A stretch of 7,093 nucleotides of DNA from the NCBI GenBank assembly GCA_028290165.1, contig JAQGKJ010000615.1, positions 1-7,093 on the forward strand, written 5' to 3'. Below are positions 1 through 6,275 of this stretch, one piece after another (position 1 is the stretch's first letter; each line of letters starts with the position of its first letter). The stretch is from Bradyrhizobium sp. GTDB taxonomy: Bacteria > Pseudomonadota > Alphaproteobacteria > Rhizobiales > Xanthobacteraceae. Below the pieces are notes generated by a model. The model had not been told where the DNA came from. It saw only the letters and a list, made by a program, of their open reading frames with translations, and did no database searches. The translations under genes were made by a program, and so were the position numbers.

Positions 1-303
1 GCGGCCGGCGCCTTGCTGCTCACGCCCTATCTGTTTCTCTACGACCTGATGGTGCTGGCGATCGCGGTGGCGTTTCTGGTCCGGATCGGATTGCGCCAGG
101 GTTTTGCGCGGTATGAGTTGCCCGCACTGGGGCTCGCCGCCGCACTTCTGTTCTTCTATCCGCTGGTGGGGGCGTCGACCGGTTTTGGGGCAACCCTGAT
201 CGTGGCCGGATTGATCGCGGGCCGCTGCGGGGTTTGGCGCAACAATACCTCATCGTCAGCGAGTGCCGGCGTGGCTGCCGCCTGGCCAACACCTGAGCGA
301 TGA
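1..303 (+). CDS. GT87/DUF2029-like membrane glycosyltransferase, C-terminal part only
   Basis: The frame is open from the first base, so the 5' end lies outside the window and only the last 100 residues are visible. They contain hydrophobic membrane segments. The motif TPYLFLYDLMVLA near the left edge resembles the late conserved segment of GT87 (DUF2029) enzymes. These are multi-pass GT-C glycosyltransferases that use polyprenyl-phosphate sugars on the periplasmic face of the inner membrane, as the mycobacterial mannosyltransferases do. The last 25 or so residues are polar and rich in Ser and Ala, with no resemblance I recognise. The stop codon TGA overlaps the start of the following acyltransferase gene (ATGA), which indicates an operon with translational coupling. 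The family call rests on a short fragment; another polytopic GT-C enzyme is possible. The sugar substrate cannot be inferred. Confidence 0.6.
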   Translation, partial: AAGALLLTPYLFLYDLMVLAIAVAFLVRIGLRQGFARYELPALGLAAALLFFYPLVGASTGFGATLIVAGLIAGRCGVWRNNTSSSASAGVAAAWPTPER

Positions 304-1577
304 ACCGTTCCACGCCCCAGTCCCTGCAAGGCCCGCGCGAAAAAATGCCTCGCATCGCCTATCTTGAATCGATCCGGGGCCTCGCCGCGCTGCAGGTCCT
401 GCTGCTGCATTTCCTCGCCGCGTTCGCACCGAATCTGGTGTTCGCGCTGCCGGCAGCGGCTGGCGTTGCGGGCTACATCCACCTGTCGCCGTTGTATTTT
501 CTGTATGATGGCTATTCGGCGGTCTACATCTTCTTTGCGCTCAGCGGCTATGTGCTGACCCGTTCGTTCGAGCGCGATCTGGCGCAGCCGTCCTCGCAAA
601 TCCTCGCCCGCATCGTCCGCCTCGGTCTGCCGGCGCTCGCCGCAACACTTGTGGCCGCGGCCGTGATGCTGACTTTCGGCAAGCCGAATGTCGCGGCCGG
701 CGAACTCAGCGGATCGGCCTGGTTTGCCGACCAGTGGAATACCGAAGTCTCGGTGCTCTCGGTGATCAGGGACGGCACGGTCAACGCGCTGTTCCTGGGC
801 TATCGCGGATTGCCCGGTGTAGCCTTTCTGGCGCCGTGGCAGCAGCCGGTCGAACAATCATTGGTGGTGCCGCTGTGGACATTGAGCATCGAGTTCTATG
901 GCTCGATGATCATCCTGTTGCTGTGCTGTTGTGCGGGACGTTCGCGCGCTCTTTGGTGGACGGTCGTGCTGGTGGGGGTGATCTTCACCATCCGAAGCGC
1001 CTACATCTGCTTTTTCGTCGGGCATCTTCTGGCAACCTTCCGTCGCGCGGAAAGGCCCGCACCGGCGAGCCGGCTGCTGCCGGTGTTCTGCATCATGTTC
1101 GGCGCCCTTCTTTGCGTGCTCGCGGAAGTCTGGCAGCCGCAATGGCTGCGGAGTTTTTGTGCCGATCCGACATACTTCCTGTTCCCCGGTCAATTCGCGC
1201 CGATGCAGCAGAAGACATTTGGTGCGATTCTGGTCCTGATCGGGATTGTCGATCTTGAGGCCGCTCGCGGCTTTCTCTCGCGACCCTGGCTGGTGGCGCG
1301 CTCCAGATTATCGTTCCCGCTCTATCTGATGCACTGGCCGATCCTGTTCGGGCCCGCGGCGGCTTTGTTCCTGTGGTTGAACGGCACGGTCGGAATCGAA
1401 CTGGCCCGAGTCGGCGCCATCGTTGCCGGGATCTGCCTTGCTTTCGGCTGCAGCATGATTTTTCTCAGCGTCGATCGCCGCGCGCTTGAGCTGTCGCGAA
1501 CATTGCGCAAGCGGATGTCCGGGCCATCTAAGGAAACGGCGCGGATGGCGCCTGTCCGCGCAATGGCGGCCGAATGA
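300..1577 (+). CDS. Acyltransferase 3 (AT3, OafA/YrhL-type) membrane protein
   Basis: This 425-residue polytopic membrane protein belongs to the AT3 family, which moves acetyl or other acyl groups across the inner membrane onto sugars of polysaccharides, lipopolysaccharide, Nod factors or peptidoglycan. The N-terminal signature is present: ESIRG at residues 23-27 and a histidine (H37) in the first membrane helix. FFALSGYVLTRSF (78-90), PLWTLSIEFYGS (191-202) and RLSFPLYLMHWPI (336-348) are typical AT3 blocks. About ten hydrophobic stretches follow one another, and the tail after residue 395 is basic and cytoplasmic-like. There is no fused periplasmic SGNH domain; instead a separate SGNH gene follows directly. 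The chosen ATG overlaps the upstream stop (ATGA). An alternative ATG at 345 (residue 16) would give MPRIAYLESIRG, closer to the usual start of the family. The family is secure; the acyl donor and acceptor are unknown. Confidence 0.88.
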   Translation: MNRSTPQSLQGPREKMPRIAYLESIRGLAALQVLLLHFLAAFAPNLVFALPAAAGVAGYIHLSPLYFLYDGYSAVYIFFALSGYVLTRSFERDLAQPSSQILARIVRLGLPALAATLVAAAVMLTFGKPNVAAGELSGSAWFADQWNTEVSVLSVIRDGTVNALFLGYRGLPGVAFLAPWQQPVEQSLVVPLWTLSIEFYGSMIILLLCCCAGRSRALWWTVVLVGVIFTIRSAYICFFVGHLLATFRRAERPAPASRLLPVFCIMFGALLCVLAEVWQPQWLRSFCADPTYFLFPGQFAPMQQKTFGAILVLIGIVDLEAARGFLSRPWLVARSRLSFPLYLMHWPILFGPAAALFLWLNGTVGIELARVGAIVAGICLAFGCSMIFLSVDRRALELSRTLRKRMSGPSKETARMAPVRAMAAE

Positions 1578-2233
1578 ACTGGATGCGTGTTGCTCTCGTA
1601 GGACTTGCGGCGGCGCTTGCCTGGGCGGCCTGGCCGAAGCGGCCGGTGATCCTCGACACCCACGGACCTACCCGACAGCTGATCATCGCCTCGACGCTGG
1701 CGCGGGTCGACGATCCGATCGTCATTCTCGGCGACAGCATCGTCGAGGCCTCGACCTTGCCGCGGTCGTTGTGCGGTCACGGCATCGTCAACGCCGGGAT
1801 CGGCGGCACAGCGACCTCAAGCCATCTCGGCGAGATGCTAAAGGCGGCGCTCGACGGCAAGCGCGCGGCGCTGGTCGTGGTCTCGCTCGGGACCAACGAC
1901 GCGGCAAAGCCGCACAGCGTCGAGCAATACAGGTCGAACTACCTGGCGCTGTTGACCGAACTGGCCGCGCTGACGCCGCGCCGCGCGATCGCGGCCATAC
2001 CGCCGCCCGAAGCCGGGTTGGAAGAAGCCAAAAAGGTCAATTTCGCCCTGATCGACAGCTACAATGCGATCTTGCCCAAGCTCGCCGAAGAAGCCCGCAC
2101 GGAATTCATTCCTTTGCCCGCCATGCCGGAACATCACACCCTGGACGGCGTCCATCTGAACCGAGCCGGCTATGAAATCTGGGACAGGGCCATTTTGGAC
2201 GGGATTGAGTCCGCGCTCTGCAAATCCACCTGA
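1574..2233 (+). CDS. SGNH/GDSL-family hydrolase, probably membrane-anchored or exported
   Basis: This 219-residue protein carries all four SGNH blocks: GDS at 53-55 (nucleophile S55) in VILGDSIVEAS, the block II glycine in NAGIGG (73-78), GTND at 106-109 (block III Asn N108), and DGVH at 191-194 (catalytic D191 and H194). Family members are serine esterases, lipases or carbohydrate O-acetyl esterases/acyltransferases. Residues 5-20 are hydrophobic after MNWMR, consistent with an uncleaved anchor or signal peptide that places the enzyme in the periplasm. The start ATG overlaps the acyltransferase stop (ATGA), so the two are almost certainly co-translated. AT3 proteins often work with an SGNH domain, fused or separate, as in OafA-like or PatA/PatB-like systems. 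I infer that this protein completes or reverses acylation by the preceding AT3 protein. The fold is secure; the direction of the reaction is not. Confidence 0.88.
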   Translation: MNWMRVALVGLAAALAWAAWPKRPVILDTHGPTRQLIIASTLARVDDPIVILGDSIVEASTLPRSLCGHGIVNAGIGGTATSSHLGEMLKAALDGKRAALVVVSLGTNDAAKPHSVEQYRSNYLALLTELAALTPRRAIAAIPPPEAGLEEAKKVNFALIDSYNAILPKLAEEARTEFIPLPAMPEHHTLDGVHLNRAGYEIWDRAILDGIESALCKST

Positions 2234-2280
2234 AAGTGTCACTTGTCATCCGGCCTGAATAGTTGTTCAGTTCTTCAACA

Positions 2281-2297
2281 CGATTTGTGCCAAATCG
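2281..2297. promoter_or_regulatory. 17-bp inverted repeat upstream of the TetR gene, candidate operator
   Basis: CGATTTG (2281-2287) and CAAATCG (2291-2297) are perfect 7-bp inverted arms around a TGC centre, 76 bp before the TetR-family start codon. Its size and symmetry suit a TetR-dimer operator, and many TetR regulators repress themselves. The site lies in the 139-bp gap between the envelope operon and the regulator. That gap also holds a smaller repeat, AAGTG-T-CACTT (2234-2244), directly after the SGNH stop. No U-tract follows either repeat, so neither looks like a classical terminator. Operator function is inferred from position and symmetry only. Confidence 0.35.
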
Positions 2298-2372
2298 CAA
2301 GAAAACATTGAAGACGCGCAGTTCCGGGCCGAGCGAATACGGCCGTACGGCGCAGGGGACGAGAAACGCGCC

Positions 2373-3047
2373 ATGGTCTATCGGCGGACCCATCAAGTTG
2401 TAAAACGCCTCGCGGCGCGGCGCAGCGCCATTTTGGCGGCGGCGCGCAATGCCGCCGCCGACGGCGGCATGGCGGCGGTGCAGATCGCTCCGGTCGCAAT
2501 CCGCGCCAATGTCGCCGCCGGCACCGTCTATCGCTATTTCCCTTCGAAGGCGGACCTAATCTCTGAGCTGATCGCGGACGTCTCGCGCGATGAATTGGCC
2601 GCGATTCGCCGCGCGGCGGAGGCAGCCCCGGGTCCGTCTTCGGCGCTGGCGGCCGCGGTCACGACGGTCGCTGTCCACGTGCTGTCGCAGCGCAAGCTCG
2701 CCTGGGGCATCCTGGCCGAGCCGGTCGATGTCGATGTCACCGCGTCGCGGCTGGCGAGCCGCCGCGAGATCGCCGGCGAGATCTCCGCCAGGATCGAGGC
2801 CGCGGTTCGCGCCGGGCATCTCCCGGCGCAGGACACTGCATTGGCCGCAACCGCGCTGCTCGGCGCGTTGCACGAATCGCTGGTCGGGCCTCTGGCGCCG
2901 GACAATCTGGACGATCCCTCCAAAATGCGCGACGCCGTGCAAACCGTGACGCTGCTGGCGCTGCGCGCGGTCGGCGTGATGGACGCGCGTGCCCGCGGCC
3001 TCGTGGTGCAGGCAGTGCTGCCGGCGAAATCGCTGGTCGGGGCGTAA
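2373..3047 (+). CDS. TetR/AcrR-family transcriptional regulator
   Basis: This 224-residue protein has the layout of a TetR regulator: an N-terminal DNA-binding helix-turn-helix and a helical C-terminal ligand and dimerisation domain. Residues 13-36 form helix 1 (RLAARRSAILAAARNAAADG). The recognition region spans about 36-57, with NVAAGTVYRYFPSKADL (46-62) matching the classic TetR 'GTVYRYFPSK' signature. The rest is Ala-rich and helical with no metal-binding or enzymatic motif, so the ligand cannot be predicted. A purine-rich GAGAAA (2361-2366) sits six bases before the ATG. osmC starts 89 bp downstream on the same strand and may be a target or co-transcribed, although osmC has its own good ribosome-binding site. 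An inverted repeat upstream could be an autoregulatory operator. The family call is firm; regulon and inducer are unknown. Confidence 0.88.
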   Translation: MVYRRTHQVVKRLAARRSAILAAARNAAADGGMAAVQIAPVAIRANVAAGTVYRYFPSKADLISELIADVSRDELAAIRRAAEAAPGPSSALAAAVTTVAVHVLSQRKLAWGILAEPVDVDVTASRLASRREIAGEISARIEAAVRAGHLPAQDTALAATALLGALHESLVGPLAPDNLDDPSKMRDAVQTVTLLALRAVGVMDARARGLVVQAVLPAKSLVGA

Positions 3048-3136
3048 AAAAATCGCTGCGCGGCCATCGCCTTGACGCAACGATTCGCCATGGTGGGGCG
3101 TTTGCGGCCAGCCACTAACCACGCAGGGAGCATTCC

Positions 3137-3562
3137 ATGCCAACGACTTTCGGATCGGCCAAATGGCAGGGCGGTATCAAGGACGGCAAGGGCGCCATCT
3201 CGACCAGGAGCGGCGCGCTTAAGGATTACCCTTACGGCTTCGCCAGCCGCTTTGAGGGCAAGCCGGGCTCGAACCCGGAAGAGCTGATCGGGGCGGCGCA
3301 CGCCGCCTGTTTCACCATGGCGCTGTCGCTGATCTTGGGCGAGGCCAAACTGACCGCCGAGCAGATGGAGACCAAGGCCGACGTCACGCTCGAGAAACAG
3401 GGCGAGGGTTTTGCCATCACCTCCGTGCATCTCACGCTGAATGCAAAAATCCCCGGTGCTGACAAGAAAAAATTCGAGGAATTGGCGGCCATGGCAAAGG
3501 CCGGATGTCCGGTGTCGAAAGTGCTGAATACCAAGATCACACTGGACGCGACGCTGCTGTAG
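3137..3562 (+). CDS. osmC: OsmC, organic hydroperoxide/thiol peroxidase
   Basis: OsmC reduces organic hydroperoxides and H2O2 through a reactive cysteine pair in the cytoplasm and is usually induced by osmotic, oxidative or stationary-phase stress. The 141-residue product is the normal family length. Both catalytic cysteines are visible: C58 in IGAAHAACFTMALSL and C124 in KAGCPVSKVL. The supporting arginine R38 (ASRFEG) and glutamates E48/E49 (NPEELIGAAHAACF) are also present. The SRSGALKDYPYGF-like and NPEELIGAAHAACF segments match E. coli OsmC closely as I remember it, which supports OsmC over the related Ohr subgroup. AGGGAG at 3125-3130 stands six bases before the ATG and supports this start. 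The gene follows the TetR regulator by 89 bp and converges on pyk; a palindromic repeat begins seven bases after the stop. Confidence 0.95.
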   Translation: MPTTFGSAKWQGGIKDGKGAISTRSGALKDYPYGFASRFEGKPGSNPEELIGAAHAACFTMALSLILGEAKLTAEQMETKADVTLEKQGEGFAITSVHLTLNAKIPGADKKKFEELAAMAKAGCPVSKVLNTKITLDATLL

Positions 3563-3568
3563 CTGTTC

Positions 3569-3675
3569 GTCATGCCGGGGCGCGTAGCGAACCCGGAATC
3601 TCGCGCCAGAACTTCTGGATTCCCCGATGTGCAATTGCACATTTGAGGCGCATCTTCGATGCGCCCCGGAATGAC
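3569..3675. repeat. Palindromic intergenic repeat between osmC and pyk (bradyrhizobial REP-like element)
   Basis: The 107-bp element has ends that are inverted copies: GTCATGCCGGGGCGC (3569-3583) pairs with GCGCCCCGGAATGAC (3661-3675), with one mismatch. Inside are further palindromes. GGAATC (3595-3600) pairs with GATTCC (3618-3623), ATGTGCAATTGCACAT (3627-3642) is a perfect 16-bp palindrome, and GGCGCATC-TTC-GATGCGCC (3647-3665) is a perfect 8-bp hairpin that competes with the outer stem. I recall elements with the same ends and the same GTGCAATTGCAC core as dispersed, non-coding repeats in Bradyrhizobium and Rhodopseudomonas genomes. It nearly fills the 130-bp gap between two convergent genes, so its transcript from either side would fold strongly and may act as a bidirectional terminator or 3'-end stabiliser. 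That role is inferred. Confidence 0.8.
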
Positions 3676-3692
3676 GGTGCGCGCCGCGCTCC

Positions 3693-5129
3693 TTACATCT
3701 CCGCGTCGCCGTCCGGACCGACGGAGGCGATACGCAGCATGTTGGTGGTGCCGGGGGCGCGGAGCGGCACGCCGGCGACGATGATGACGCGCTGGCCGGC
3801 CCGCGCAAAGCCGTCACGAAACGCGATCGACCCGGCGCGGCTGACCATGTCGTCGAGATCCTTGGCGTCTTCCGCGACCACGCAATGCACGCCCCAGACC
3901 GCGGACAATTTGCGCCCGGTCGCGAGATTCGGCGTGATCGCCACCACCGGCGGCTTCGGCCGCTCGCGCGCCACCCGCAGCGCGGTCGAGCCCGAACTGG
4001 TCCAGCAGATGATCGCGGACAAATCGAGCGTCTCGGCGATTTGCCGCGCGGCGTCGGCAATCGCATCGCCGACGGTGGGCTCCGGTTCCGCCCGTTGCGC
4101 GTTGAGCACGCCCCGATAGGTCGGATCGCGCTCCACTTCCTCGCCGATGCGATTCATGGTCGAGACCGCCTCGACCGGAAATTTGCCGGCGGCCGATTCC
4201 GCCGACAGCATGATCGCGTCGGCGCCCTCATAGACGGCGGTAGCCACGTCGGAGACCTCGGCGCGGGTCGGCACCGGAGACTGGATCATCGATTCCAGCA
4301 TTTGGGTTGCGACCACCACCGGCTTGCCGGCGCGGCGCGCCATACGCGTCATCTGCTTCTGCAGGCCCGGCACGCGCTCCAGCGGCAGTTCGACGCCGAG
4401 GTCGCCGCGCGCCACCATCAGGGCGTCCGACGCCTCCAGGATTTCGGGCAGCCGGTCAATCGCCTGCGGCTTTTCAATCTTGGACATCACCGCGGCGCGG
4501 CCGCGAATCAGTTTCTTGGCCTCGACGACGTCCTCGGCGCGCTGCACGAACGACAGCGCGATCCAGTCGATACCCGTCACCAGTGCGGCCTCGAGGTCGG
4601 CGCGGTCCTTTGGCGTCATGGCTGAGACGGGCAGATCGGTGTCGGGCAGGCTGACGCCCTTGCGATCCGACATCTTGCCGCCGATCACGACGCGGGTGAC
4701 CGCGTGATCGGGCGAGGCTTCCTCGACGATCAGCCGCACCTTGCCGTCGTCGAGCAACAGCGCGTGACCGGGTTTCAGCGCCGCCAGGATTTCCGGATGC
4801 GGAAGCTGGACGCGGGTCTTGTCGCCGGGCGTCTTGTCGGAATCGAGCACGAAACTTTCGCCGTTGTTGAGCTGGATCGAGCCTTCGGCGAACGAACCGA
4901 GACGCAGCTTCGGCCCCTGAAGGTCGACCAGAATGCCGATGGGGCGGCCGTAGCTCGACTCAACATTGCGAATGGTCTTGACCAGCTCGCGCATCTTGTC
5001 GTGCGAGGTGTGGCTCATATTGATGCGGAAGACGTCGGCGCCGGCCTCGAACAGGCGGCGGATCATGGCGCTGTCGGAAGATGCAGGCCCAAGTGTCGCA
5101 AGAATTTTGATTCGGCGCAGGCGTCTCAT
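3693..5129 (-). CDS. pyk: Pyruvate kinase
   Basis: Pyruvate kinase makes ATP and pyruvate from phosphoenolpyruvate and ADP in the last step of glycolysis. The 478-residue product has the full bacterial architecture. The barrel starts with KILATLGPAS (8-17). RINMSH (35-40) carries cation and substrate ligands, MSKIEKP (215-221) the catalytic lysine K217 and metal ligand E219, and ARGDLGVE (240-247) the metal ligand D243. ATQMLESM (274-281) and AYEGADAIMLSAES-type residues near 300-312 follow. The B domain lies at about 71-170 and the C-terminal domain from about 350. LQGPKLRL (70-77) has Lys at the position (rabbit muscle residue 117) where K+-dependent enzymes have Glu, with Leu/Gln before it; this is the pattern described for K+-independent pyruvate kinases. 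The ATG overlaps the stop of the upstream DUF1036 gene (ATGA), with a weak GGGA seven bases before it inside that gene. Confidence 0.97.
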   Translation of the reverse strand: MRRLRRIKILATLGPASSDSAMIRRLFEAGADVFRINMSHTSHDKMRELVKTIRNVESSYGRPIGILVDLQGPKLRLGSFAEGSIQLNNGESFVLDSDKTPGDKTRVQLPHPEILAALKPGHALLLDDGKVRLIVEEASPDHAVTRVVIGGKMSDRKGVSLPDTDLPVSAMTPKDRADLEAALVTGIDWIALSFVQRAEDVVEAKKLIRGRAAVMSKIEKPQAIDRLPEILEASDALMVARGDLGVELPLERVPGLQKQMTRMARRAGKPVVVATQMLESMIQSPVPTRAEVSDVATAVYEGADAIMLSAESAAGKFPVEAVSTMNRIGEEVERDPTYRGVLNAQRAEPEPTVGDAIADAARQIAETLDLSAIICWTSSGSTALRVARERPKPPVVAITPNLATGRKLSAVWGVHCVVAEDAKDLDDMVSRAGSIAFRDGFARAGQRVIIVAGVPLRAPGTTNMLRIASVGPDGDAEM

Positions 5130-5758
5130 GGCTTGGTCCCGGGCGCTGCGGCTGGCGGCGGACCAGGCGCGCCCGGAGCCGTCCCGCCTGGCGGATTGGG
5201 CAGGCTGGGAGAGGGGCCCGGCGAATTGGTCATGCCCGGGAGGTTTCCGGGGCCACCGGGACCGACCGTCCCCGGGATACCCGGCACCCGCTGCGCGGGC
5301 TGTTCATTGGATTCGGTCAGCTGCACGGTCCAGGCGCGCTGCTCGCCGGTATCGACCTCAAAGAAGCCGGTGCGATCGAAACCGCGCGCCAGGCAGTTCT
5401 AGGTGCCCTTGATGGTGAATTCCTTGTCGCGTGAGCTCATGAAAGCCTGTCCCGACCACTCGCCGCCGCGGTCGTAATCGAGCGCATAAATATAATAGAA
5501 CCGTGCAACCAGTGTGCCGCGCAGCAGGGTCTCGCAGCTCCGCGAGGAAACATTCCACCAGCCCTCGGTGGTCCAGCCCTCGGCATCCTTGTAGCCCAAG
5601 GCGATGCCGACCCGGCTCGACGTGTTGTTGCAGAGACGAAAATCGGCCGCCGCCGGGCTGTTCCACAGGCACATCACCGCAAGCGCCAGCGCCGGCATCA
5701 AGCCGGCGGTTACGCGCGCAGAGAACGGATGGGGGCGATTGGAATTCTTCGGGATCAT
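5126..5758 (-). pseudogene. DUF1036 secreted protein gene interrupted by an in-frame amber codon
   Basis: The frame runs from ATG at 5758 to TGA at 5126, 210 codons, with one internal TAG at codon 120 (plus-strand 5399-5401). Codons 1-38 encode a signal peptide: a basic start, a hydrophobic core from about residue 20, and cleavage likely after SPAAA (34-38). The DUF1036 domain follows (FRLCNNTSSRVGIALGY, EGWWNVSSRSCETLL, ARFYYIYALDYDRGGEW, DKEFTIKG). After the TAG the domain end continues in the same frame (NCLARGFDRTGFFEVDTGEQ, codons 121-140), then a Pro/Gly-rich tail (153-210). In relatives I recall Glu at the TAG position, so one G-to-T change explains it. Without readthrough the product is 119 residues and lacks the domain end. 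The family is of unknown function and exported. The final TGA overlaps the pyk ATG. The lesion could also be a base-calling error, in which case the gene is intact. Confidence 0.75.
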
Positions 5759-5785
5759 TCAGGCAAGCTATATCAAATCATTGAC

Positions 5786-5814
5786 GATTTCGCGTGAGCC
5801 AGCGGGACTGTCAA
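5786..5814 (-). promoter_or_regulatory. Possible sigma-70-type promoter for the DUF1036-pyk unit
   Basis: On the minus strand a perfect -35 box TTGACA (5814 to 5809) is followed after 17 bases by a weak -10 candidate GAAATC (5791 to 5786), about 28 bases before the DUF1036 start codon. The -35 match is exact, while the -10 is poor, as is common in GC-rich alphaproteobacteria. The 194-bp gap between the divergent DUF1036 and DUF1244 genes must hold promoters for both directions. I could not identify one for the DUF1244 side. Confidence 0.35.
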
Positions 5815-5952
5815 CGGCCAAGCGGGTATTTTAGGGCAGCGGGCAGCCGAAATCCCGCCCGTCGGCGCCCTGTTTGCGCTGCGATATGGCAAAATCTGTG
5901 ACGACGCCCCACCTATTCCCGATATCCTGCAGCAAACAGCGAGACCGTGGCC

Positions 5953-6255
5953 ATGGCGATCGACGACAAAACCAGAACGGAACTCGAGGCCGCCGTCTTC
6001 CGGCGCCTTGTCGCGCATTTGCGCTCCCGTACCGACGTCCAGAACATCGATCTGATGAACCTGGCGGGCTTCTGCCGTAACTGCCTGTCCAACTGGCTCA
6101 AGGAAGAGGCCGACGCCAAGGGCGCTGACATGACCAAGGACGAAAGCCGCGAGGCCGTCTACGGCATGCCTTACGAGACCTGGAAGTCGACCTATCAGGG
6201 CACCGCCAGCCCCGACCAGGTGGCTGCGATGAAGAAGGCCCATAGCGGGCATTGA
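5953..6255 (+). CDS. DUF1244 family small protein
   Basis: This 100-residue soluble protein belongs to the DUF1244 family of proteobacterial proteins of unknown biochemical function. The family core is visible: LEAAVFRRLVAHLRSRTDVQ (11-30), NIDLMNLAGFCRNCLSNW (31-48) and MTKDESREAVYGMPYETW (60-77). C41 and C44 form a CxxC motif that could bind metal or be redox active, but no function is shown. No signal peptide or membrane segment is present and the protein looks mainly helical. An upstream in-frame GTG at 5947 would add two residues. I prefer the ATG because GAGA (5941-5944) lies eight bases before it and the family usually starts MAIDDKTR as I recall. It is divergent from DUF1036 and precedes gapR by 266 bp, so the two are probably separate transcription units. 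Confidence 0.9.
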   Translation: MAIDDKTRTELEAAVFRRLVAHLRSRTDVQNIDLMNLAGFCRNCLSNWLKEEADAKGADMTKDESREAVYGMPYETWKSTYQGTASPDQVAAMKKAHSGH

Positions 6256-6275
6256 TACTTTCCCCCCGGTTCTTT

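Noticed and set aside
156..857. A 233-codon minus-strand open frame across the start of the acyltransferase gene
   Set aside because: It is antisense to a gene with clear AT3 motifs, and its translation has no recognisable domain.
2435..2526. GCC/GGC-rich repetitive stretch within the TetR gene
   Set aside because: It reflects Ala- and Gly-rich codons of the DNA-binding domain in a high-GC genome, not a separate repeat.
3048..3057. A-run just after the TetR stop as part of a minus-strand terminator
   Set aside because: No gene ends there on the minus strand and no strong stem precedes the T-run in that direction.
3072..3077. TTGACG as the -35 box of an osmC promoter
   Set aside because: The expected -10 position falls in a G-run with no resemblance to TATAAT, so the match is not convincing.
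2534..4066. A 510-codon open frame on the minus strand across the TetR gene, osmC and the pyk end
   Set aside because: It lies antisense to two well-recognised genes and shares part of pyk in another frame. Its translation is Arg/Ser-rich with no family motif, which is typical of GC-rich shadow frames.
5399..5401. Amber codon as a pyrrolysine insertion site
   Set aside because: Nothing in the window suggests pyl genes, and relatives appear to have Glu at this position. Mutation, error or low-level readthrough are simpler explanations.
3885..5402. Long plus-strand open frames (3885-4625 and 4704-5402) opposite pyk and DUF1036
   Set aside because: They are antisense to pyk, whose motifs are complete. 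Their products are rich in His, Arg and Gly, as expected from reverse complements of GC-rich codons.
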